Assembly: GCA_018820925.1 (NCBI GenBank)
Contig: JAHJNJ010000017.1
Coordinates: 72,064-136,063 of the forward strand
Direction: 5' to 3'
Length of the DNA: 64,000 nucleotides
Source of the DNA: Gammaproteobacteria bacterium
GTDB lineage: Bacteria; Pseudomonadota; Gammaproteobacteria; Burkholderiales; Gallionellaceae
In this document: positions 7,145-16,008 of the stretch, piece by piece
Layout of the letters: each line of letters starts with the position of its first letter
Numbering within the stretch: position 1 is the stretch's first letter
Position numbers and translations under genes: made by a program
The notes under the pieces: generated by a model
Told to the model about the DNA's origin: nothing
Seen by the model: the letters and a program-made list of their open reading frames with translations, nothing else
Databases searched by the model: none

Positions 7145-9072
7145 GCGCCATGGAATCCGTACAGTTCATTGATCTCAACGCCGCAACGGTGTTCCTGCTG
7201 GTCCTGATCGGCTTTATCAGCGGCATGGTGTCGGGCTTCATCGGCTCCGGCGGCGCTTTCGTGCTGACGCCGGCCATGATGTCGCTGGGTGCCCCGGGCA
7301 TGGTCGCCGTCGCTTCCAACATCTGCCACAAATTCCCCAAGGCGCTGGTCGGCGCCGTCAAGCGCCACAAGTACGGGCAGGTGGACGTCAAGCTGGGACT
7401 GATTCTCGGGCTGTTCGCCGAACTGGGCATGCTCCTCGGCAAACAGGTGATGACCGGGATCAAGCACAGCTTCGGACACACCGGCACCGACCTCTATGTC
7501 TCGGTGATTTTCATCGTGGTGCTCGCCGTTGTCGGCGGTTACGTGCTGCGCGACTACCGCAAGCTGCGGAACGCTCCCGAAGAAAAGGAATTTGTCACGC
7601 CCAAACTGGCGCTGTGGATCCAAGCGGTGAATATCCCCGGCACCATGGTCAATTTCCCGGTCGCCAATGTACGCATCTCGCTGCTGTTCCTCATCCCCGC
7701 CGGCATCGCCACCGGCATGCTGGCGGCGACGATCGCGGTCGGCGGCTTCATCGGCGTGCCGGCGATGATCTACATTTTCGGCGTACCGGCAATCATGGCC
7801 TCGGCCACCGAACTGGTCATCGCCTTTGTCATGGGACTCGGCGGCACCTTTCTTTACGGTCTCGAAGGCGTCGTGGACGTGCGCCTGTCGATGCTGATCC
7901 TGCTCGGCTCGCTGTTCGGCATCCAGCTCGGCGCCATCGGCACCACTTACGTCAAGGACTACCAGGTCAAGCTGGTGATGGCCGTGATCATGCTGACGGT
8001 ACTGTTCTCGCGTTTCTTCTACATCCCCGGTTATCTTTCCAAACTGAACGTCATCGCGCCGCTCGACGACAGCAGCATCGCCACGCTGACGACGCTGGGC
8101 GACAGCGTGCTGGCCGTGGCGCTGATCCTCGGCGCGGTCACCGTGCTCACCGCCTTGACCAAGGGCATCGGTGAACACCGCAAGGGCGAGATGGCGCAAG
8201 AGGTCGCTGCCCGCATGGCTGCACTGGCGCCGGCCCACGGGCAAATCGCGCCCGGCGGGCGGCTGGAACGCATCATGGTCGCCACCGACGGTTCCGAATT
8301 CAGCGCGGGCGCAGTGCAAACGGCCGTCGAACTCGCGCGCGCCACCGGTGCCCGGCTCTATATCACCGGCATCGCCGTCTACAATCCCGAATACGCCTCC
8401 ACCGTACCCGGCATCGAGCAAACGGCACTCGCCAAAGCCCGTGCCGACGTTGCGGCTGCAGTCGCCGTCGCCGCCGATTTGAATCATGTGGAAGTTGTCG
8501 TCGAGTCTGCCGATCCCTACCTGGGCATTGTCGAGGCTGCCGAGGAATACAACGTCGATCTCATTGTCATGGGTCGGCGCGGCATCCGCGGACTGGCGCG
8601 CGATGTGCTTGGTGTCGCCACCGCGCGCGTGATCGGTCACGCGCCGTGCAGCGTGCTGGTCGCTCCGCGTGGCGTTCATCTGGACAAGGGTGACATTCTC
8701 GTGGCAACGGATGGTTCCCGCTACGGCGATGCGGAAGTGTGGACTGCGGGTCGCCTGGCGAAGCTGCTGTCGCGCCAGGTGATTGCCGTCTCTGCGGTGC
8801 TTCCCTCGCACAACGAGGTGCGGCGCCAGCAGGCTGTCACTGCTATCGAGCAAGCCAAGGCCGGCCTCGGCGTCGAACATATCCAGGTCACAGGCATCGT
8901 AACCGAGGGCCGCGCCGAACAAGTGATCGTGGATCAGGCACTCAAGACTGGCGCCGCCATGATCGTCGTCGGCACCCATGGACGCACCAGCTTCGAGCGC
9001 CTGCTGATGGGCAGCGTGGCCGAACGCGTCATCGGATTCGCCGACCGCCCGGTACTGGTGGTGCGGATGTAA
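7141..9072 (+). CDS. TSUP-family (TauE/SafE) transporter fused to two universal-stress domains
   Basis: The 643-residue product has an N-terminal TSUP permease region (about 1-350) with the hallmark GFIGSGGAFVLTPAMMSLG, followed by two tandem UspA domains. Usp1 begins IMVATDGSEFSAGA and ends CSVLVAPRG. Usp2 begins ILVATDGSRYGDAE and carries a complete G-2x-G-9x-GS nucleotide site (GTHG, nine residues, GS), while Usp1 has GRRG then GVA instead of GS/GT. TSUP proteins move sulfite, sulfonates or other small anions. The Usp pair may gate transport by ATP or AMP (inference). ATG 7141 overlaps the upstream stop; ATG 7150 is also possible. Confidence 0.9.
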   Translation: MSAMESVQFIDLNAATVFLLVLIGFISGMVSGFIGSGGAFVLTPAMMSLGAPGMVAVASNICHKFPKALVGAVKRHKYGQVDVKLGLILGLFAELGMLLGKQVMTGIKHSFGHTGTDLYVSVIFIVVLAVVGGYVLRDYRKLRNAPEEKEFVTPKLALWIQAVNIPGTMVNFPVANVRISLLFLIPAGIATGMLAATIAVGGFIGVPAMIYIFGVPAIMASATELVIAFVMGLGGTFLYGLEGVVDVRLSMLILLGSLFGIQLGAIGTTYVKDYQVKLVMAVIMLTVLFSRFFYIPGYLSKLNVIAPLDDSSIATLTTLGDSVLAVALILGAVTVLTALTKGIGEHRKGEMAQEVAARMAALAPAHGQIAPGGRLERIMVATDGSEFSAGAVQTAVELARATGARLYITGIAVYNPEYASTVPGIEQTALAKARADVAAAVAVAADLNHVEVVVESADPYLGIVEAAEEYNVDLIVMGRRGIRGLARDVLGVATARVIGHAPCSVLVAPRGVHLDKGDILVATDGSRYGDAEVWTAGRLAKLLSRQVIAVSAVLPSHNEVRRQQAVTAIEQAKAGLGVEHIQVTGIVTEGRAEQVIVDQALKTGAAMIVVGTHGRTSFERLLMGSVAERVIGFADRPVLVVRM

Positions 9073-9292
9073 GCCCTGCGAAAAGTTTGCCAGCAGTCCC
9101 CTGCTTCCACCGGTTAAGGGGTGGCAAGGGAATACTCCCGATCAGGGTTGCCCTGGCAAATACAATCGATTGCCTACGTAATAATACTCATTGCTATTGC
9201 TTCAAATTAGCTGTATCTGTTTGAACACAATAACCAATAGCTGATGCAGATCGGCCAGACAAGACCTCATATTGGAAAAGACAGGAGATCGC

Positions 9293-10771
9293 TTGGGCCA
9301 AAAATCAAACGAGTTGGATGCGCCGCGCGGGACAGCCGAAGCTCAACTTGTGTCTGCAAAACAACCGGGCAAACGTTCCAACCTGGATCTTCTGCACGAA
9401 CTTCAGGTGCACCAGGCCGAGCTTGAAATGCAGAACGAGAATTTGCGGCAGGCCCAGGTCGCCCTGGAAGAATCCCGCGACCGTTATGTTGAATTTTACG
9501 ACTTCGCCCCCGTCGGCTACCTGACCCTCAACCGCGACGCATGCATTACGGAAATCAATCTTACCGGTGCAGCATTGCTGGGGGATGATCGCGCCAAGTT
9601 TATGAATCGTCGTTTTGCCACCCTGATAGCCCCCGAAGACAGGGACTACTGGCATATGTATTTCATGTCCGTACTGCAGCAGGACAGCAGACAAACCTGC
9701 GAGTTGAGCATGCTGTGCCGCGACGGGGCGCACCTGGAAGTCCAGCTGGATGCACTGCGTCATGTGGAGAAAAACGCAACGCAAACCATCCGCATCGTGA
9801 TGACCGATATCACCGAGCGCAAACAAGTGGAGAAACGGATCGGGTATCTGGCCACGCATGACCGCATGACCGATCTGCCGAATCGCGAATTGTTTTACGA
9901 CCGTCTCTCGCAGGCAATATCCCAGGCAAAAAGAAAGGAGGAACGGTTCGCCGTTCTGTTCATGGACCTGGACGGCTTCAAGGCCGTGAATGACAACTTC
10001 GGGCATGAAGCCGGGGATGCGGTATTGAAGATTGCGGCAGCCCGTTTTCAGACATGCATACGCGACATGGATACGGTTGCACGCATCGGCGGGGACGAGT
10101 TTGCCATTATCCTGAACAACGTCAAACAGCTTGAGGACGCCAGCAATGTCGCCAGGAAAATCATTGCCGCGATTTCCGATCCGATCAAACCGGACGAAAC
10201 CACCGAATGCCGGATCGGTGTGAGCATCGGTATTGCGCTTTATCCCCAGAATGGGCCGGAGATAGACAAACTGATGCATGCGGCCGATTCGGCCATGTAT
10301 CAGAGCAAAACGGGCGGGAAAAACAATTTTTCTTTCTTCGATGAGTTATCCGGCGGACAGGAATCCAATGAGCCCTGGATCAACTTCGACGCCACAAAAT
10401 TTGTCGGCGTCCGGGTGATGGATCAGCAGCATGAGACACTGGCCGAAATGATCAACAAGTTGAATACGGCGTTTAATGGCAATGAAAACATTGAAGTCGT
10501 TTCCGGCATTCTGGATGAAATCAGTGTCTATACCCGTTTTCATTTTGACACTGAAGAGCGGCTGATGGAGCGCTTCAGCTACCCTGAAATTCTCGAACAC
10601 AAAAAAGAACATCAGAATTTGCTGGCTGAATTCGCGTTTCTGAAGAAGAAGTTTCTGGAGGGCGGCGAATCGGTTGTATTGCACACGCTGAAGAATTGGC
10701 TGTTCTTGCATATTACCAATTCCGACAAGCCGCTTGCCGCCTTCCTGAACAAGCTGCACGACGTCGACTGA
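9293..10771 (+). CDS. PAS-diguanylate cyclase with C-terminal hemerythrin domain
   Basis: This soluble protein of about 492 residues lacks a membrane segment. It has a short coiled region, a PAS domain (RYVEFYDFAPVGYLTLN onward), a GGDEF domain with RIGGDEFAIIL and an RDMD I-site, and a C-terminal bacteriohemerythrin domain. The hemerythrin diiron ligands all appear present: H of DQQH, HFDTEE, HKKEH, and H and D of HITNSD. Hemerythrin-GGDEF proteins of this design sense O2 or redox state and adjust c-di-GMP. TTG 9293 is chosen because AGGAG ends five bases before it; TTG 9272 would add seven residues without a clear ribosome site. Confidence 0.9.
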   Translation: MGQKSNELDAPRGTAEAQLVSAKQPGKRSNLDLLHELQVHQAELEMQNENLRQAQVALEESRDRYVEFYDFAPVGYLTLNRDACITEINLTGAALLGDDRAKFMNRRFATLIAPEDRDYWHMYFMSVLQQDSRQTCELSMLCRDGAHLEVQLDALRHVEKNATQTIRIVMTDITERKQVEKRIGYLATHDRMTDLPNRELFYDRLSQAISQAKRKEERFAVLFMDLDGFKAVNDNFGHEAGDAVLKIAAARFQTCIRDMDTVARIGGDEFAIILNNVKQLEDASNVARKIIAAISDPIKPDETTECRIGVSIGIALYPQNGPEIDKLMHAADSAMYQSKTGGKNNFSFFDELSGGQESNEPWINFDATKFVGVRVMDQQHETLAEMINKLNTAFNGNENIEVVSGILDEISVYTRFHFDTEERLMERFSYPEILEHKKEHQNLLAEFAFLKKKFLEGGESVVLHTLKNWLFLHITNSDKPLAAFLNKLHDVD

Positions 10772-10910
10772 ATGGCCTCTGGCAAAGCCGGAGGCGGCTT
10801 CGACAAGTGCTGCAGGATGGGCATGTATGGGGTGTCCACGCTGCGTACTATTGAAATTTATTGCCGGAACACATGACCGGAATTCGCAAGCCGGGGAACC
10901 GGAGTGCATA

Positions 10911-11381
10911 ATGCGGGCTGAGCCGCTTACCCACGAGTACCTTCACATGATAAACAACCTGTTCCTGTTTTTAGTACATTGGGGAATCACGGCGCTGTCG
11001 CTGTGGGCTGCCAGCATCGTATTCAGCGGCATCACATTTTCCACCAGACAGTCGCTGTTGATAGCCGCGCTCCTGCTGGGCTTGGCCAATGCCGTCATCC
11101 GGCCGGTCGTCATCGTACTCACCATCCCGTTGACCATCGTCACCTTCGGTTTTTTTCTGCTGGTGATCAATGCGCTGATGCTGCTCCTGGTGTCGTCGAT
11201 TGTTTCCGGATTCAAGGTTTCCGGATTCTGGACGGCTTTCTTCGCGAGCATTTTCATCGCGCTGCTGAGCCTCTTTGCGGGCTACATCATTTTCCAGACA
11301 AGCGACAATCCGATTGTCATCCCCGCACAACGGGGATTGGTCGTCGCCTCATGGGCGGGCTCGGGCTGGATGCCGGCATAG
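10911..11381 (+). CDS. Phage holin family 4-like (YvlD-type) membrane protein
   Basis: This 156-residue inner-membrane protein has four predicted helices, and its core ANAVIRPVVIVLTIPLTIVT is the signature of the YvlD/phage_holin_4_2 group. These are mostly chromosomal proteins of unknown function, so the name does not imply a phage. ATG 10911 follows GGAG with a six-base spacer; ATG 10947 (MINNLF) is an alternative. The stretch after the last helix (VIPAQRGLVVASWAGSGWMPA) is short and poorly conserved. It stands alone and converges on the symporter gene. Confidence 0.8.
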   Translation: MRAEPLTHEYLHMINNLFLFLVHWGITALSLWAASIVFSGITFSTRQSLLIAALLLGLANAVIRPVVIVLTIPLTIVTFGFFLLVINALMLLLVSSIVSGFKVSGFWTAFFASIFIALLSLFAGYIIFQTSDNPIVIPAQRGLVVASWAGSGWMPA

Positions 11382-11401
11382 CCGCACAATCCCGTTTACG
11401 G

Positions 11402-11424
11402 GGCGGCATGCGTGGTGCGCCGCC
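11402..11424 (+). terminator. Candidate terminator of the holin-like gene
   Basis: GGCGGC and GCCGCC form a six-base stem with an 11-base loop, followed by TTGCTATTT. It sits 20 bases after the stop at 11381 and just before the converging symporter stop. The T-tract is weak. Confidence 0.3.
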
Positions 11425-11427
11425 TTG

Positions 11428-12894
11428 CTATTTATCCCGCGACACCAATTGCAGCAGATAGGCCGTTACAACAATCAGCAGTGTGCCGACCACGCCTATC
11501 ATCATGGTGTGCAGGCCGAAACTCCAGCCCGATTCCTCAAACCAGAGTTTGCTGGCGCTTGCCCAGGCAACGAACAGCAACCCGGCGAGGGTAGCCGTCA
11601 TGGCCTGGCGCGATTTCAGTTTGGGGATCAATACGGCGGCCAGGAATAATCCCAGCATGCCGCCGCCGAAGATCGCCGACATTTGCCACCACACATCAAG
11701 CACGGTTCTGGCATTGATCATCGCGAGGCTGGCCAATGTGGCGATGACGCCGATCACGCCGGTGGCACTGCGGATCATTTTCAGTTGGGTGTGATCGTCC
11801 GCATCCTTGTTCAGGTAACGCTTGAAAAAATCGACGGTGTATACGGTCGCAGAACTGTTGAGCGAGGAGGACAACGTGCTCATGCCGGCGGCCATCACGC
11901 CCGCGATGACCAGTCCGGCAATGCCGGCAGGCAACCCGTGTACGATGAAATACGGGAAGACCTGGTCGGCCCTGTCCGGCAAGGTGCCGGCCGGTGCATC
12001 CAGGTAGTACACGAAGAGCGCCGTGCCGATCATGAAGAACAGGGCGGAAATGGGAATGTACGACATGCCGCCCAGCCATAGCGCTTTCTGTGCTTCCCTT
12101 TCAGAAGGCGCAGACAGGAAGCGCTGGACGTAATTCTGGTCAACGGAAAAGTTTTTCAGGTTTTCGACGATGCCGAAAATGAAGATCACCCAGAAACCTT
12201 CGACGGCCAGGTTGAAATCCATGGGCCCGAGCGCGAATTTGTGCTGTTGCGCCGCGACCGAAGTGAAATGCGCCCAGCCGCCCGGCATGTTGACAAGCAA
12301 CAGGATCAGGCACAACAACCCGCCGAGGAACAGCACGACGGCCTGCACGACGTCGGTCCAGATCACTGCGGCAAAACCACCCATGATCGTATAGAACACG
12401 GTCAGCAGGCCCACACCCAGTATCAGCATCCTGATATCGACATCGATCAGCGCCGCCAGCGCCAGTGCCATCAGGTAGAGCACCACGGCAAAGCGCCCGA
12501 TTTGCAACAGGATATAGGCCGCGCCCATGTACAGCCGTGCCCACAACGCGAAACGCTGCTCCAGATATTCGTAAGCGGTGGTCCTGACCTGGTTGCGGTA
12601 GAGCGGCACGAACCACTTGCCCGCAATCCAGATGGCAATGGGCAGCGTCAGGGAAAAAACAAAAGGTCGCCAGTCGGACGCGTAACTTTTGCCGGGGTTG
12701 GCCAGGAAGCTGATGCTGCTCAGGTAGGTGGCCATCAGCGACAAGCCGATGGCCCAGCCGGGAATCAGGTTGCCGGCAAGGGTAAAACCCTTCATGTCAC
12801 CGCTGCGTTTTACAAACCATGTGCCAAAAGCCGTCGTTGCGACAAGGTAAATCACGATAATGAAATAATCGATGGTAGAGATGCCGTTGCCCAT
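11428..12894 (-). CDS. Sodium:solute symporter (SSS family)
   Basis: The 488-residue product has about thirteen hydrophobic helices. SSS signatures include TLAGNLIPGWAIGLSLMATY, YEYLEQRF near helix 4, and VIAGVMAAGMSTLSSSLNSS, which holds the conserved Ser pair of the second sodium site. Members couple Na+ entry to uptake of sugars, amino acids, vitamins or carboxylates; the substrate cannot be told here. AAGGA lies upstream of ATG 12894. It is monocistronic: the hybrid kinase upstream ends 130 bases away. Confidence 0.88.
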   Translation of the reverse strand: MGNGISTIDYFIIVIYLVATTAFGTWFVKRSGDMKGFTLAGNLIPGWAIGLSLMATYLSSISFLANPGKSYASDWRPFVFSLTLPIAIWIAGKWFVPLYRNQVRTTAYEYLEQRFALWARLYMGAAYILLQIGRFAVVLYLMALALAALIDVDIRMLILGVGLLTVFYTIMGGFAAVIWTDVVQAVVLFLGGLLCLILLLVNMPGGWAHFTSVAAQQHKFALGPMDFNLAVEGFWVIFIFGIVENLKNFSVDQNYVQRFLSAPSEREAQKALWLGGMSYIPISALFFMIGTALFVYYLDAPAGTLPDRADQVFPYFIVHGLPAGIAGLVIAGVMAAGMSTLSSSLNSSATVYTVDFFKRYLNKDADDHTQLKMIRSATGVIGVIATLASLAMINARTVLDVWWQMSAIFGGGMLGLFLAAVLIPKLKSRQAMTATLAGLLFVAWASASKLWFEESGWSFGLHTMMIGVVGTLLIVVTAYLLQLVSRDK

Positions 12895-13024
12895 GCACGA
12901 GTTTCCTTTTGCGTTAATTTGTAAAGCGGGGCGATTTTAAGTGAATTACACGAGACGGCTGCGCATTTCTTTTTGCAATCCGAACGGTCACCTGACCGGC
13001 TTTTTCAACACAGGCACTGCCTCA

Positions 13025-15916
13025 TCAGGTCAATGCGGCAGCCAGCTTGGCGAAGTTGACGGGTTTGTGCAGCACGGGCCAGGGCAGGCCTGTGATACCT
13101 TCCATGAACATCGATGATGTCTCGCCCGTCACGATGACGCCCTTGATGGGGTTGCCCGCCCTGCGCTGCATCTCTTGCAGGAATTCGGCGCCGGTGAGTT
13201 TCATGCCCAGCGAATAATCCGCCACAAAATAGTCGGCGGCGATATCGCAATTTTCCAATGCCTCTTCGGCATTCGGGAAGTGCAGCACTTCCGCGCCCGC
13301 TCCCTGCAGCAGGGAGATCAGCCCCTCCGCCACCAGCCCATCATCCTCCAATACGACAATGCGTTTGCCATTGAACATGTTCTTGTCTGCCACTTCTCCG
13401 ACCTTGTCCGGTTCGGAGAAGTGTTCGATCCTCTGGTGGTCCATGTCGAGCGGGATCGTGAATTCGAACACCGAACCGCGCCCCACCTCCGAACTGCAGT
13501 TGATCTTGTCGCCCAGCAAAGCCAAGGCACGCCGGCCGATGGAGAGGCCCAGTCCCAAGCCGGCCTCGCGGTTGCGCTGCGGATTGCCGACCTGGTAGAA
13601 CTCGTCGAATATCTTGTCGATGTCGGCTTCTGCAATACCGCAGCCGGTATCCCACACCTGCAGCAATACCCGGTTGCCGCGCTGCCTGGCGGCCACCAGC
13701 ACGCCGCCCCAATAGGTGTATTTGATGGCGTTGGTGACCAGGTTCATCATGATCGATTGCAGCAATCCTATATCGGTGCGGACGATCAATGGACTGCGCA
13801 TGGGAAAGAAGACACGGAAGGCCAGCCCCCGCCCGCGCGCATCCTCGGCGAAGTTCTGTTCCAGCCAGTCGAACAATTCGATCAGGTTGAATGAAACAAT
13901 CTGCGGCTTGACCAGCCCGGCATCAAATCTGGAGATATCCAGCAGTCGTTCCAGCAGTTCGGAAAACACCGTCATGGACTGGTCGAGTTTGCCGATCAGC
14001 TCGCTCTGCTGCTTTGTGGTCTTGGTGTTTTTCAGGGCGTCCACGAACAGGTTGGCAGCCGCCACCGGCTGCCGCAAATCGTGCCCGGCCGCCGCCAGGA
14101 AGCGGGTCTTGGCCAGTTCCTTCTCTTCCAGTTGCCGCACCGAATTGCGCAGCGCTTCCTCCATCGAGACCCGCTCGGTGATGTCGGACACGATGGCCAG
14201 CGCGGAGCGTTTGCCGTCCCAGTCGGTGGTGCTGGTGTTCAGTTCCCAGCGCCGCACGGCGCCGTCCTGGCGGAGCATGCGCACGACGAACACCGCCTTG
14301 ACATCCTCGCCCCGCATGCGTCGGCGGTGCAGATCGACCGCCCAGTCGCGGTCGCCCTCGTGGATGAGGTACATAAAGGGTTTTTCCAGCAATGCTTCCG
14401 CCGGATAACCGAGCAGGCTGGTCATCGCCTGATTCACGTATTTGACCAGTCCGTCCTGCAGCACGGTGATCCCGAGCGGCAGCTTCTCGGCAAAGGTGCG
14501 ATAACGCTCCTCGGACAATTGCAATGCGGCCTCGAAGCAGAGACGTTCGCCGATGTCGCTGACCAGCGACATCACCAGTTTCCGTTCGTCCAGCAGGATG
14601 CTGGTCAAACGCACCTCGACCGGGAAGGTGCTGCCATCCTTGCGGCGATGGGTGGAGGTAAAAACAAGCGGATTGCCGGGTTCAAGCTGTTCCCACCTGA
14701 GTCTGGCCTCGGCAAGGTCCAAGTCTGTGGAAATATCCCCGAGCTTCATCTGGAGCAGCTCTTCCCTGCTGTAGCCCAATGTCTCGCAGGCTTGCCGGTT
14801 GACTTCCAGCAGACGGCCTTCAAGGTCATGTACCAGCAGCGCGCTGCCCGCCTGTTCGATCAATGCGTGATAGCGCGATTCGGCCTGATGCGCACGGCGC
14901 TGGGCGGCCTTTTGCACGGTATTGTCGTAACACAGCCCCATCATATTCACCGTCTTGCCGTGCTCGTTGCGCGTGGAGTTGCCGAGGGTAACGATGCATT
15001 TGATTTGCCCACCCGGCATTACAATGCGATATTCGCTGAACAGGGGGGTGCCGTTGCGGAACGATTCGGTCACATCCGCTGCGGCCCTTTCCCGGTCTGC
15101 GGGGTGAATGATGTTGCGCCAGCTGTCGAATGAGGCCGTCGAGGCATGCGCATCCAGGCCGAACAGCAGATACAGTTCGTCCGTCCAGACCATGCTTTCC
15201 TTCGCAATATCCCATTCCCAGAAACCGGCTTGCGCGGCACGTTGCGCCAACGCCAGTTGCTCGTTGGCCCGTTTCAGGTTCTCCATCAGTTCGCTGTTTT
15301 CGAATTGGCGGCGTATCGACAGTTCCAGGTTCCTGCTCTGATCGCGCCCGGCTTTCATGACAAAGATCATGTACAGGCTGACCAGTGCCGCGAGCAGGTA
15401 GTATTTTTCTTCCCCCTGAAAGAGCAGGGTGAGCGTGATCGGCGTAAGGACCAGGACGACATAGCTTTGCTGTGCCAGCAGAAATGTCTGGATGCTGGCA
15501 ACGACCCCGGATGCCATGCCGATCAGGATGCACAGCAGGAACGCCTGTTCGACCAGACTATCCGGGACGAACATGAGGTATCCGGCGCTTCCCCAAAATG
15601 CCCCGACCAGGATGAGCGACCGCAACAACTGTCGCTGCCAGCGCCTGCATTCTTCGATGTTGCGAATTTTTCTCGGGGAGCGCAGCCAGTCGATGATGCC
15701 CATGGCGTGGACGAAGTAGAGCGCTGCCAGCCAGGACAACAACAGGGTGTGATTCAACCGCTGCCACATCAGCAGGACCAGCAGCAATGCCACCGCCATG
15801 ATCGTGCCGATCACATGCGGGCGCGCCGCAACCAGCGCGTTCAACTGCTCTGCGCGTATGCGGAAATTCTCTTGCGAGATATCCAGCCCCAATTTTTCCT
15901 TCAGCTTATCGAACAT
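13025..15916 (-). CDS. Multi-PAS hybrid sensor histidine kinase with C-terminal receiver
   Basis: This 963-residue membrane kinase has about six N-terminal helices (up to about 200), three PAS/PAC units (roughly 215-340, 345-465, 470-590), HisKA with AAGHDLRQPVAAANLF, an HATPase (NLVTNAIKYT, DTGCGI, GLGLGLSIG) and a receiver domain (about 845-960) with acidic EDD, DYSL, a Thr in VTGET and HKPV. The HDLRQP box and lack of an output domain recall kinases that signal through a separate response regulator or use the receiver as a phosphate sink. No partner is adjacent. The N-terminal sensor resembles that of the kinase at 2198. Confidence 0.9.
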   Translation of the reverse strand: MFDKLKEKLGLDISQENFRIRAEQLNALVAARPHVIGTIMAVALLLVLLMWQRLNHTLLLSWLAALYFVHAMGIIDWLRSPRKIRNIEECRRWQRQLLRSLILVGAFWGSAGYLMFVPDSLVEQAFLLCILIGMASGVVASIQTFLLAQQSYVVLVLTPITLTLLFQGEEKYYLLAALVSLYMIFVMKAGRDQSRNLELSIRRQFENSELMENLKRANEQLALAQRAAQAGFWEWDIAKESMVWTDELYLLFGLDAHASTASFDSWRNIIHPADRERAAADVTESFRNGTPLFSEYRIVMPGGQIKCIVTLGNSTRNEHGKTVNMMGLCYDNTVQKAAQRRAHQAESRYHALIEQAGSALLVHDLEGRLLEVNRQACETLGYSREELLQMKLGDISTDLDLAEARLRWEQLEPGNPLVFTSTHRRKDGSTFPVEVRLTSILLDERKLVMSLVSDIGERLCFEAALQLSEERYRTFAEKLPLGITVLQDGLVKYVNQAMTSLLGYPAEALLEKPFMYLIHEGDRDWAVDLHRRRMRGEDVKAVFVVRMLRQDGAVRRWELNTSTTDWDGKRSALAIVSDITERVSMEEALRNSVRQLEEKELAKTRFLAAAGHDLRQPVAAANLFVDALKNTKTTKQQSELIGKLDQSMTVFSELLERLLDISRFDAGLVKPQIVSFNLIELFDWLEQNFAEDARGRGLAFRVFFPMRSPLIVRTDIGLLQSIMMNLVTNAIKYTYWGGVLVAARQRGNRVLLQVWDTGCGIAEADIDKIFDEFYQVGNPQRNREAGLGLGLSIGRRALALLGDKINCSSEVGRGSVFEFTIPLDMDHQRIEHFSEPDKVGEVADKNMFNGKRIVVLEDDGLVAEGLISLLQGAGAEVLHFPNAEEALENCDIAADYFVADYSLGMKLTGAEFLQEMQRRAGNPIKGVIVTGETSSMFMEGITGLPWPVLHKPVNFAKLAAALT

Positions 15917-15969
15917 TCATAGGCTCTCTTCACTGAAAAACACCACCCCGCCTGCCCGCACAAAACAAA

Positions 15970-15992
15970 AAAGGCGACACATGGTCGCCTTT
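15970..15992 (-). terminator. Intrinsic terminator of purL
   Basis: AAAGGCGAC and GTCGCCTTT form a perfect nine-base stem with a five-base loop, about 17 bases after the purL stop. On the minus strand it is followed by TTTTGTTTTG, a good T-rich tail. Confidence 0.8.
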
Positions 15993-16008
15993 CATTTTCT
16001 GTCCGAAA

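Noticed and set aside
6964-8979. Long open frame on the minus strand opposite the TSUP-Usp gene
   Set aside because: It is rich in His, Asp, Gly and Arg with no domain, and it is the antisense shadow of a GC-rich gene with clear TSUP and Usp motifs.
10911-11381. Prophage hint from the holin-family name
   Set aside because: The YvlD/holin_4_2 group is mostly chromosomal, and no other phage gene is nearby.
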